Position numbers and translations under genes: made by a program
Notes under the pieces: model-generated
Databases searched by the model: none
What the model was told of the DNA's origin: nothing
What the model saw: the letters and a program-made list of their open reading frames with translations, nothing else
Source of the DNA: Palaemon carinicauda
Taxonomy: Eukaryota > Arthropoda > Malacostraca > Decapoda > Palaemonidae
Assembly: GCF_036898095.1 (NCBI RefSeq)
Contig: NC_090763.1
Coordinates: 60,939,241 to 61,003,240, forward strand
Length of the DNA: 64,000 bases
Reading direction: 5' to 3'
Shown here: one piece after another, positions 10,001 to 20,539 of the stretch
Position numbering within the stretch: the first letter of the stretch is position 1
How the letters are laid out: the number at the start of each line of letters is the position of its first letter

Positions 10001-12470
10001 CAGTCAACTTGTAGAGCATGGAGGAAGAAAATAACCTCTCTATCTGATTCTCAGGAAAGAAAAAATTGACTTTATTAATCAGATATTCTCAGCATTGACT
10101 ACTGCTGTAAAGAATGAGAAGGGATATCGATGTTAAAGTTCACCACACGGGTCATAGTTGAACTGAACTTCATGATACATTGATCAAATTCTTTGAGAGA
10201 AGGGACAGGTACAAATGATGAGTGTCTTGCAGGTCCTTGGTGTCTTCAGTGGAGCAGTAGGATGAAATTATCCTTTATAGGCCATATTCCTCATCTTTAT
10301 TGTTATACTGGCTATGAGGCATATGACTACTGAATATGGTCGTGGAAACTGGAAACATGTGCAGCCCCATATCTTTATAAAATCTTTGAATTCATTGAAT
10401 TCATTAGTATGGTAGCAAGGAGTGAGGGGTATTATGGTATGGCTGTAATTCTTGTTGATTCCTTGGTCTTTTGTCCTCCTGTATACAGTTTCAGTGATGT
10501 CTTGAAGGTCCATAACTGTGGAATGATTAACCCCTTTGTGAGGTTCTTTATTGTTTGCATCGGTCTTTAGTTTGGTAGTTAAATCTTCATCCTGGATTTA
10601 AGAGACTGTCCTGTCCCAAAAAATCTCACACATCCAAATTAACACTAAAAAGGAAAGAGGTTTCATCTTGTAAAGCCATTGAAGGATCCTGTGCATCTTC
10701 TTCTATGTTCTCAACAAGCTATAACTAGGCTGTCCCAAAGCATAAAATCTTACCTTCTTAGCAAGTGATGTAGAGATCTAAAGTGTGTTGAATGTCTGTG
10801 ACATATACCAGAACTATAGTGCCATTTTATTGGATTTTCCTTCAAAGCAAGTTTAATGATTTGTTAGGTTAACCCCAAATTCAATTCCAAAACTAGTGCA
10901 ATGCAATTTACAGTAGTTGCAATTGATACATAATTTGTTAAAATGCTAAAACTATAGCTGATCATGTGTGCAACAAGCATCTTTAGAGTGGAAGGTTCGT
11001 GATCTTGCTTCCCATCCTGGATCTTAGGGGCTAGACTAATCTCTGGCATTAACTTCTCTTCCTTACTTGTCTTTGAGAAGCTATTGACAAAACATCACTC
11101 AAAGAAGAATGTGAGATGTGTCGCCAACACATTATTCAAAGGAGATTATGAGATGTTGTGTAGCAACCTTGCTATCATCACACCCTGTGACTTTGCAGCA
11201 GCAAACAAGTAGATAATAGAGAGCTTCCCTTTGGTCGTAAGAACAGGTCAAAGATGAAACCATGTCTGGTGAAGAGTCTCTACTCAGTTTTTTCACAGAT
11301 GTTGACAGGATGGAAAAGTCTTTTTTGGCCGATTCAGTTATTGTTGATCCTTTCTAGAGGGAGAATAGTCAAGATACTGGTCCTGCAAGGGATTTATGTA
11401 CATCATTGGAATCTTAAGATAGGCACCACATACTCCAAGCCTTTGTGAAAGCCAGACTACAAACTAGGGAACAGACAGTTACTTCCAGTATACCTTTTTA
11501 GATGTTTTGCCAAAATATGTTAAAAAAAATTCAGATACAGTAATATGGGAGTTATAGAAATTGGGTGGTAATCAGTAGGGCCAGAGCTACCACAAACATA
11601 TTAACTTAATGGAGCAAACACTAATTCTCCAGCAATTGCAAAAAGAACAACTTACGGAAAATAACAGACAATTTAGGAGCTAAGAAATCAGCTCTTTATA
11701 TAAAACAAAGGAAAAATACCATTTGGGTTTACACCTTCATAAACATCAAAGGCATCAAGAATGTTTTGATATTATGCAAAGCTAAACTAGTTAGTTTAGC
11801 TTCAGGAAAACAGCAAAACAAGTACATTATGCTCACCCTTTACTGTCCCACAAAAACATGATGGGAAAATGGGATCTTGGAGAACCAGAGGTCCCCCATT
11901 ACTAATAAACTAAACAAATGCCAGCCAGTCATGATTTCACTGGAAATAAAGGATCTGTCCTTAAAAGTATTTTGTTAGATGATGCAAAAAGGGGGAACTT
12001 TTTTGCAAAACACTGGATTCATAAATTGAAATACAGTACCATTCCAAAAGAAATACATTCTTGGAGATTTTGGATAAACCAATTGCTCACTGATAGTTAT
12101 ATACTTTATTGGCAATGTGATGAAATGACTGTAGCAATAATTGAACAATGCCAGTAAAAAGCAATTTCATCATATAATCACTTATAAAAAGCAATGAAGT
12201 GAAAAAGAGTGAAATAAGATATTTAAAAGGAATCAAAACATAAGATTAATAAATACGAAGAACTGCTAGTGGTCCTGCTTGATAAACATCTGGAGAATGA
12301 GACCAGCATTTTATAGCACTGCAGGATCTCAAAAAGGACAATTGTTAGTTGAGAGTTTTTGGATCCAGATATTACCTTTTTTTGAGAGATTTCTCTTCTA
12401 TTTGTTAGACAAAAGACTAGTAATCCTGTGGACATGCAAAACATCTCTAGGGCCTGTCATGGCCCTCCCC

Positions 12471-12709
12471 TTTGATGAAGGGATTATCTAAATGGAAGAC
12501 AGCCTGTGAATAGTGGTTTTCACATGCCCCTGTTGTATACACGACACCCACAAGGTGATCGCGCGAGGGTAGTAACCTCTGCATTCCATGCTTTTATCTT
12601 TCTCTAGTATATTTGGAAGATTTATATTAGAAAAGTGTAAAGAAGGACTTCTTTCACCGGGCGTCACAGGTCTCTTCCCAGAAATAGATTTTTCCTTCGT
12701 CAAAATCCC
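12471..12709. repeat. Dispersed 240-bp repeat, copy 1
   Basis: It begins TTTGATGAAGGGATTATCTA, contains GAAGACAGCCTGTGAATAGT, GGTGATCGCGCGAGGGTAGT and ACCGGGCGTCACAGG, and ends TTTTTCCTTCGTCAAAATCC. The ends are imperfect inverted repeats (TTTGATGAAGG / CCTTCGTCAAA). Copies 2 and 3 lie at 14386 and 18890. Its right end resembles the ATAGATTTTTCGCTTTGCTC end of the 37.3-kb family, which hints at related termini. A 71-codon minus frame through it is conserved with copy 2 only because the DNA is. Confidence 0.85.
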
Positions 12710-13008
12710 TTTTATACATATACTGTAAAAGATTAGAGAATTAGATTTAGTTAACTATAGACAATGAAAAAGTAAGTTCTAATGTACATAGATTGTTAGA
12801 ATTGTTGTGAGACTATCAAAAGTTGTCTATTCGAGATAGAAATGTATTTTGGTATCATATACTGCTTATTGTAGTAGTATTCAAGTCGTACATCCAGGGT
12901 TATTTCAAGTTATTTGTATGTTGTATAAGTGAAGTCAAGGGCATGGGTATCTTAGGATAATCAGTGCTTCTAGTAGGTTATTGTCTACCACTGCTTTGAT
13001 AGTCTTTA

Positions 13009-13011
<3 letters not shown>

Positions 13012-13086
<75 letters not shown>
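13012..13086. repeat. (CT)n microsatellite
   Basis: About 37 uninterrupted CT units. A second array of the same motif lies about 90 bp downstream, separated by unique sequence. Confidence 0.97.
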
Positions 13087-13091
<5 letters not shown>

Positions 13092-13175
13092 TTTGTTAGC
13101 ATGCCTAGCTAGCAATAACGCTCGAGTTTCATAATGGACCAGGAAAACAGATGGCCATTTCTAAAAATTTAGAAG

Positions 13176-13256
<81 letters not shown>
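13176..13256. repeat. (CT)n microsatellite
   Basis: About 40 uninterrupted CT units, forming a pair with the array at 13012-13086. Confidence 0.97.
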
Positions 13257-13258
<2 letters not shown>

Positions 13259-13968
13259 GGAATTGTGGTAAATGTGTCTACTCTGCAGTCTAAGTGATCA
13301 ATGTTTGAATATCTTAACTCAGCGAGAAAGGATGAATGGACGCATTCCCTAAATTCTAATGCTGGGGAGATTCTATTAGAAGCCTATGTTTAAGTTTAGG
13401 GTCTGTTTCCACTTAAAGATAGGATCCCCACTCCTTTATACGTTTTTTTTCCAATTAGAGATGATTCACAATTACAATTGTAGTTATTTGTTGCCTTTCT
13501 GACACTTTATATTGGGAAGGGAGGAGCGACATTACATGGGTCTCAACTCACTTGGTATATAAAGGCAATTATAATACTGTATATGTAAACAGCATGCACA
13601 GCGTTCTATTTTTTACTTAGTGGAATACCAGTTATTAGATTTGGCAATAAATTTCTACCTAATGTCAGTAGAAAATTCTAGATTTCTAGGGTCAGAGACG
13701 AGAGCACTATTGGTATCTTTCCAGGGGCATTAATGAAATTCTACGCAGTCTTCACTGGGCAATTCATTGTTTAAAACATTCTTGGATTAGAAAAAACCTA
13801 AGTTTCGTAATCAATAATTATCCTAATTTTCTTACTAATCTTTCATATCATGATCAATAGTGTCTAGTCAATTTAAATGTTATGTTTCTAAAATAGCAAT
13901 AATTCCCTGACAATACCCTAAGTTATTAAGTTAGCAAACAAAATTTATTATATTCTTACATATATTCT

Positions 13969-14370
13969 TACAGACTAAAGGAATTTGAGGATCAGGAATC
14001 ATTTATTTTTTATTTTTTTATCGAATTTATATATAATCACTAATTTAAAAACACTAATATGTATTTGTAAAGTGTATACTACTGTAAAAAACATGAACTA
14101 ACTTCGGCATAAAATTGTGGATACTGTATTACGGAAGTTTAGTTTTCGCAATAGCAAAAAAAAATGTAGTATAATCTTTCAGACTAAAGGAATGTGAGGA
14201 TCAGGAATCATCTAGTTTTTATTTTTTATCTAATTTATATATAATTATTAATCTAAAAATACTAATATGTATTTGCAAAGTGTACGCTACTGTAAAGAAC
14301 ATGAACTATCTCTGGCACAAAATTCTGGATACTGTATTACGGAAAGTCTTGTTTTGCATTGCTATGGAAT
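13969..14370. repeat. Tandem duplication of about 208 bp, two copies
   Basis: The block starting CAGACTAAAGGAAT(T/G)TGAGG at about 13972 recurs at about 14180. It includes AATTTATATATAAT, ACTAATATGTATTTG(T/C)AAAG, AACATGAACTA and GGATACTGTATTACGGAA. Divergence is moderate (about 10-15% by eye), so the duplication is not recent. Copy 2 of the 240-bp repeat follows directly. Confidence 0.85.
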
Positions 14371-14385
14371 TTTACAGTTAAAAAC

Positions 14386-14620
14386 TCCCTAAATGGAAGA
14401 CAGCCTGTGAATAGTGGTTTTCACACGCCCCTGTTGTATACACGACAACACCCACAAGGTGATCGCGCAAGGGTAGTAACCTCTGCATTCCATGCTTTTA
14501 TCTTTCTCTAATATATTTGGAAGATTTATATTAGAAAAGTGTAAAGAAGGACTTCTTTCACCAGGCGTCACAGGTCTCTTCCCAGAAATAGATTTTTCCT
14601 TCGTCAAAACTCCTTTTTAG
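14386..14620. repeat. Dispersed 240-bp repeat, copy 2
   Basis: It runs from CTCCCTAAATGGAAGACAGC to TTTTTCCTTCGTCAAAACTC. It is nearly identical to copy 1 over the central 220 bp, apart from an extra ACA in ACGACAACACCC and CGCGCAAGG for CGCGCGAGG. The left inverted end seen in copy 1 is lost. Confidence 0.85.
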
Positions 14621-15863
14621 GATTTCATTGAAAGAAGTAGGCTACATTAATGATATTGTAAGATTACCAACTACTTATCTACTATAGTATTGTTGTAGCA
14701 GCTGCTTGCCCATATATAATGAATGATAAAGATAGATAAGAGCTGATAAATATTCGTGTATTATACAGACTGCAGTAATTTGTACTTTTTTATTCCTATG
14801 TCATGCACAGCGTCATGTAAACTAGGACAGGCATATAGGTGATACAATGACTTAGTTGAACACAATTATCTATTTAATTAAGGACACAAGCTAGCATGCA
14901 AATGTTATTTTTAAATGTAATATTATTGCTTTGGCGTAGTGAAATATACTCTATTATATATACAGTACAGTATATGTAGAACTATGATTAGCATTTGTGT
15001 GAATACAATAACATAATGATTTGGTGTAGAATAAATAGCCATTAAATCTAGACATAACCTGGCGTGAAAAGTATTTTTTACTCATTATTTTTATACGTAT
15101 TGTATGTTATATTATAACATCCTGTTGTCATTATCACTTCTCTACGAAGTACCACATGATGGCAAATTTGGTTACTTTTTTAGCACGTATACCATACAAT
15201 ACTTAGTTTATCCTAATAAAGATAAATATCCAGATTATAACTATTAATTAGGTTAATGAAAGCATATTTAAATATTATGTTACAGTTATTATATAAAGAG
15301 CAGATATCGAAAGATATTCTTTATAAAAGAGGACTGCAATAGGAATGATGGTCACTGGGTGGTAATTAGGAATTTTCTTTAAAGGATGACAGTAAGGTCT
15401 TCCAGTACAGTACATTAGTTCATATTGACAAATGAGATATAATGTACATAAGAATTTACATATCGGTAAAATCTTTAGATTCGAAATACAGAATAGAAAC
15501 GTAGTGAAGGTTCACTCAAAATAAGTCTTGAGTGAAGTTTCTGCAACCTTTTAATGCTCTTTGGTGTAATTTATGCTTTTTTTATAGTAACTTTAAATGT
15601 TAAGAATAGATTTCCATGGCTACTATATTTATTACGTATTCAGTACTACTATGAAACAAAGGTCCTTGTAAATTCTGTAATTAGGAGATGTAGAGTAGAA
15701 TTCTAACAAGATAACATTTTATTAGTGTCTCACAAGTGCAAACATCTTTGCTCATGTGCCGTAACTTTCCTGTCTTCTAAGCTTATTGTAGAGTTTGCAT
15801 GATATGTGGGAAATTTTACCATGATGTAAGAAACCTAGCTCAGTGCATGCTTGCCTTTATGGC

Positions 15864-15869
<6 letters not shown>

Positions 15870-15926
<57 letters not shown>
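15870..15926. repeat. (TA)n microsatellite
   Basis: About 28 uninterrupted TA dinucleotides within the intron, about 480 bp before the next coding exon. Confidence 0.97.
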
Positions 15927-15930
<4 letters not shown>

Positions 15931-16403
15931 GAAACTCCTAAATAAAGTCCTGCAATTTCTACCTCGCTTCCCTTTTTATGCTAAAACCTTACTGTCCCTG
16001 CCTTCCAAAAAAGGATTTTCTAATCCTACCATTGTTTTATATATATAGACCAGTAAATCCTTGCTATATTCTTGAGATAGTGAGCTATTGCTCTCTCAAA
16101 TAGTATTTGCTTATTCTAGTAATTCCAAAATTATTACCTGTTAAAGATTATTGATATCTTTGATAACTGGGATTAATTGTTTTAGATACCTTGTATTGAT
16201 GTCTTTGTGTAGTATTGAAATTTTGAGGAAGAAATTTTCTATGCTATACATTACTAGTAATTCGTAGCATTTACTATAATTCTATATTCGTGTATAGTAC
16301 TTGAAAACATGAAAGGATACCAGTAATTATTTTTAGAATATTGATGTAAATACTGCATCCTAAGGTATGGTGTACTAAGGTACATGGCTTATTTTTCTTG
16401 CAG

Positions 16404-16916
16404 GCAGCGAGATGTCGAGTGAAGTGTCGAGTGGGTGTAGCGTGAGATCGCGCCCCACTAGCCAGACCAGCACAGATACACTCACTTGCGACGATCTCCC
16501 CATGGCTGGCGATGCCCCTGATATGCCTCCACCATCCACCATTCCCCAGTCATCTGTTTCCTCATCAACAGGCCCTTATCATCACCCACCACATTTACAT
16601 CATCACCACCACCACCATCATCACCTTCATCACAGTCATCATCATCCACATCCTGGGAGGAGGGCGCGAACTCCCCGTCACCCACACCCATCTTTAAGAA
16701 CCCCCGACCCACCTAGAGAGTCTCCTGCTTTAGAGTCTCCCATTGAACCATTTCTGGACTCTGCATTTGTGAGTGACTGTGATGCATGTGATCCTGTGGA
16801 ACACCATTCGTCTGAGGAGGAATTGGAAACCCTTACAGGATCATGGTCTCGGGAAACAGGGCCACCTGAGAAACGCAAGTGGTCACAAGTAGCCAGACTC
16901 TCTCTAACAGACTCAG
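16404..16916 (+). CDS. Ser/His/Pro-rich central exon of a FAM53-like gene
   Basis: A 513-bp internal exon between TTTTTCTTGCAG and GGTAAGA. Its first two bases complete a Gly codon from the previous exon, and it ends with one base completed by the next (GGA). It encodes SEMSSEVSSGCSVRSRPTSQ, then a DTLTCDDLPMAG stretch, a Pro/Ser region and a histidine tract at about 16594-16663 with runs of up to nine His. Then come PHPGRRARTPRHPHP, acidic SSEEELETL and a basic KRKWSQVARLSL segment. It is low-complexity and has no folded domain. Poly-His tracts are known to favour nuclear-speckle localisation, which would suit a nuclear protein. The open frame continues past the donor to 17044, but the Tyr-rich extension is intron. 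Confidence 0.75.
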
Positions 16917-18521
16917 GTAAGACCTTCATCTACATATTGAATAGCTTTAGTAATCATGATATTTTTTATTGTTATTGCTACCAATACTATTATTATAGAT
17001 ATCTTTATTATGAATATCTTTATTATTATTATTTTTATCATTGATAATTATCACTGGTTCAGTGGTATGATTTTTTTTAAAGCTTTATTTTTCTGGTACT
17101 TGCCATTTTAGGACTAAGATTATGAGCTCTTTTATTTTATTAGCAGTTCTTTTTCATGGAGGTTACTGACACAAGCAGGGGTTTTCTTCATGTGATATAC
17201 AATAAGGAACAAAGTAAAGCAGTAGTATGGAGTTGAAAATCTTTTACCTGCATGGTTTGACGTGGTCATAAAATACTGTATGATGAAGAATAGGAATCCA
17301 TTGGTTTTAAATGAGAATGCGAGTCCCACTCTGTTCGCCAGAGGCAGATGGTGGTCTAGGGTCTTCTGCTTGGTGTTGATTGGTCATGTATTTGATGCTG
17401 AAAGGTCAGCTATTCATGTCCATGAATTTCTGGTTCATCTTGATAGTCGAGGTTGTTTTGTTGCAGTCAGAGCTGGCTAGATATTTTGGGTATCCCAAGA
17501 GCTTGGGTCTTTTGGTATCCTGTTAGTTGGGTCACCTCAGATTCATTCTTGTCTTTAGTATAAACATCTGGATGACCCAAGGGAGGGCTTGAGCTTCATG
17601 ATATGTAGCTCCTTGTGGGAGCTCAAGTAATGACTATCTAGAGCAGTATCAATGACCTTTGTGAAGGATTTAAGGTTTTTCTTGAATTGAAGTCATTTCT
17701 TTCTCATTAGAGCCTTCAAATGACTCATTCAGTGTTTTTTTTCATACCTAATCAAGATATTTTAGTAGATGGCAAGCATTAAACATTGAACATTGTTCGG
17801 TTTAGGTTTGACATGCCCAGTTATAATATCATGTATGGAATACTCATCCACCTGATGATGAGTGATCATGTAAGATCAATTGTTGGGCATAACTTGGGAC
17901 TGCCTTAACCTAGTGGGTGGCTGATGGTGTGTACCATTTAACAAAGGACTTTTTAATGTCCTATCCTAATTATTGCTTACAAATACCTGTATAGCACAAT
18001 AAATTTCTTTATGGACAGTATACCATGAGAAACAGTGGCTCTCCTAAAGTAAAATGTGGTAACTTAATATTCATGGACCTGCTATGTTTGTTTTAGCAAA
18101 GACATATGTTTAAATTTTGGATATGGGCTTATTTTGCCAGACTGGTAATGGCTTGAATTAAAAGGATGTTAAATATCCATCACGTAGAGATATTTGCCTG
18201 GATTTTTCTGAAAGATTCCACTTAAAGATGGTTTTTTAACTGACAAATTCATAGAATTGAGAGATATAGGAATGTACCTTTTGAGGGGAGAAAACCATTT
18301 TGATTTTACTCTTCAAAATTGCAGTGAAAACAGCCTAGCCCTCAGTCAACACCACATGCATCTTAGGTAGCTTTAGCAAAGAAAGGTAGGCAGTCTGTCA
18401 AGAGCATTCAGATTTTATAAACCTTCACTGGGGCTTAGCAGTGGTTATTACACGTACTGTACAGACATAGAACCTAAACTTACTTACTTACAATAGAATA
18501 TATTCAGTATCCAGCATCCAG

Positions 18522-19698
18522 CCTTTCTCCCTATAAATAACATTTCAATTTTTTACAAATCTCACTTCTAGTTAGAACTTTATAAAATTTCATATTCAAG
18601 TTTTTGCTTAATCCGGGTAACTAATAGAGAAAAAATACAACTGAAACCAGACATGAATTCCATGTTGCTTGTAATTTTAGGTCTACCCAAAAAAAATTTA
18701 GTAATTTCAACTCTAGCCCTCTTTGGGATAGTTATGATTCATCCCTATATGAATCTGGGTGTTCTATAATGCATTCTGTGCTACCTTTCTCCTTATAAAT
18801 AACATTTTAAGGATGTGTAGATGGCGCTCGAGTCGGGCGTTGGTGGGGTGGATTAAGTGAGTTCGGTTAGTGCCGCTGTAGCGGCTCATCCCTTATTGAT
18901 GAAGGATTTATCTAAATGGAAGACAACCTGTGAATAGTGGTTTTCACACGCCCTATCTTTATACACGACGCCCTCAGGGTGCTCGCGCGAGGGTAGTAAC
19001 CTCTGCATTCCATGCTTTAACTTTCTCTGGTATATTTGGAAGTATTTATATCAGAAAAGTGATAAGAAGGACCTTTTCACCGGGCGTCACAGGTTGACCC
19101 AGAAATGACATTTTAATTTCTTACAAATCTTACCTCTAGTTAGAACTTTACAATCTTTCACACTCAAAGTTTTTTTTGCATAATCCTGGTAACTAATAGA
19201 GAAAAAAAATACAACAAACCAGACATGAATTCCATGTTGATTGTAATTTTAGTTCTACCCAAAACCCGTATTTCCATGGGTACCTGATAATGTCTCAGCG
19301 CTTAGCCAAATTTAGTAATATTAACTCTAGCCCTCTTTGGGATAGTTCTGATTCATCCCTATATGAATCTGGGTGTTCTATAATGCATTCTGTGCTACCT
19401 TTCTCCTTATAAATAACATTTTAATTTTTTACAAATCTTACCTCTAGTTAGAACTTTACAAAATTTCACACTCAAAGTTTTTTTGGATAATCCTGGTAAC
19501 TAATAGAGAAAAAAATACAACAAACCAGACATGAATTCCATGTTGATTGTAATTTTAGTTCTACCCAAAACCCATATTTCCATGGGTACCTGATAATCTC
19601 TCAGAGCTTAGCCAAATTTAGTAATATTAACTCTAGCCCTCTTTGAGATAGTTCTGATTCATCTCTATATGAATTTGGGTGTTCTATAAGCATCCTGT
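18522..19698. repeat. Three tandem units of about 260-305 bp
   Basis: Units begin at CCTTTCTCC(C/T)TATAAATAAC near 18522, 18784 and 19397. Each runs through TCTAGTTAGAACTTTA, GGTAACTAATAGAGAAAAAA, CCAGACATGAATTCCATGTT, ACTCTAGCCCTCTTTG and GAAT(C/T)TGGGTGTTCTATAA. Units 2 and 3 share an extra CATGGGTACCTGATAAT segment that unit 1 lacks. So unit 3 was copied from unit 2, or unit 1 lost it. Unit 2 is interrupted by the insertion at 18811-19107. Confidence 0.88.
18811..19107. mobile_element. 297-bp insertion with 9-bp target-site duplication (240-bp repeat, copy 3)
   Basis: ACATTTTAA at 18802-18810 is repeated exactly at 19108-19116. The uninterrupted tandem units on either side show the empty site. 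The insert starts GGATGTGTAGATGGCGCTCG, includes GGATTTATCTAAATGGAAGA and the GCGCGAGGGTAGTAACC core shared with copies at 12471 and 14386, and ends CACAGGTTGACCCAGAAATG. It carries about 80 bp of GC-rich left sequence not seen in the other two copies. It has no long terminal inverted repeat and no reading frame. Confidence 0.85.
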
Positions 19699-20198
19699 GC
19701 TGCAAAGTTTACAATACAATATTTTTGTTTGTATTTGAAAAATGGTTTGTAATACTGTATCTGCTGTGTCAGGACAACATAGTAAGAATCATATTCATGT
19801 ATGTTAAAATCCCTAGGTGATATTTTCTTGAGAATCTTTTATTAAAAATGCCAAGTTTTTGAAATGATGATAAATAAATACCACGATATCTGTTTACTTA
19901 CAGATTTATTCTACTTGCCCATAATTGGTGTTCATACAAATTACAGACACTTGCTTTTACTCATGACAAAATACCTGGATAATTTTACAACAGTAAACAG
20001 AGCAGAACAAGAGAATTCTTCTCCAACTTCTTGTGAGAAAACTATATAGTAAATTTATGCAGAGATGATGGTTTTATTGTGACTAAGATCAGTGTCCTTG
20101 TCAAAATTTATAAGTGTTAATATCATCACTTCATTTATACATTTATATTTTATTATGACATAATACTGTATTTTAAAGGGAGGAATTTCTTTTTACAG

Positions 20199-20539
20199 GA
20201 AGCAGTGACGAGGAAGTATGTGTGTTGACCACCGGGTCACGCCCACCCGTCCAGTTTAGAACCTCCCCTCCCCTTGAGGCTCACAAACCCTTACGTTCTG
20301 TATCTCCACCCACGAAAATGCTTAGTTTAGCCAGCAGTGGACGAGAAAATCTATTATCAGCTGGTGGAGCCACAGGTGGCAGTGGTTCACCTGAAGGTGC
20401 CACTGGTAGTAGTGAGGGTGGAAGCACTCCTAGGGCAGAGGGTGGAGCCAGGGCTGCATCACCTCGTAAGAGACACAGACAGACACCTCGTCCTCACCAG
20501 ATGCACCGCCCATGTCTAGACTTTGAGAAAATGCAACAG
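20199..20539 (+). CDS. Exon with the FAM53-like basic and RPCLDFEKM motif
   Basis: A 341-bp internal exon between TTTTTACAG and GGTAATC. It reads GSSDEEVCVLTTGSRPPVQF, RTSPPLEAHKPLRSVSPPTK, a Gly/Ser-rich stretch (GGATGGSGSPEGATGSSEGG) and SPRKRHRQTPRP, then HRPCLDFEKMQQ at the donor. As I remember it, vertebrate FAM53A/B/C (simplet) proteins carry a basic nuclear-localisation stretch followed by an RPSLDFLKM-type motif. The order KRHR then RPCLDFEKM fits that. FAM53 proteins act in the nucleus and affect nuclear import of partners such as SKIP or beta-catenin. The remainder is disordered and uninformative. The exon call is firm; the family call is tentative, and another Ser/Pro-rich nuclear protein is possible. 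Confidence 0.7.

Larger units (their letters stand above)
7043..16403 (+). other. Intron of the FAM53-like gene (9.4 kb)
   Basis: Bounded by GTATGT and TTTTTCTTGCAG. It contains two CT arrays, a TA array, a 208-bp tandem duplication and two copies of a 240-bp dispersed repeat (listed separately). There is also a 30-bp direct duplication at 8279-8338 (TAATCTTTATCTGGTAAACA twice). Several 60-81 codon frames, for example minus-strand 9046-9264 and 10268-10513, have no motif I recognise. They may be debris of old elements. No RNA gene was found. Confidence 0.6.
16917..20198 (+). other. Intron of the FAM53-like gene (3.3 kb)
   Basis: Bounded by GTAAGA and TTTTTACAG. It contains a degenerate TAT/TTA-rich tract at about 16960-17045 and the tandem array with an inserted repeat at 18522-19698. 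Nothing is recognised in 17046-18521 or 19699-20198. Confidence 0.65.

Noticed and set aside
16917..17044. C-terminal Tyr-rich extension of the 16412 frame
   Set aside because: A good GTAAGA donor at 16917 and a phase match with 20199 show that this part is intron.
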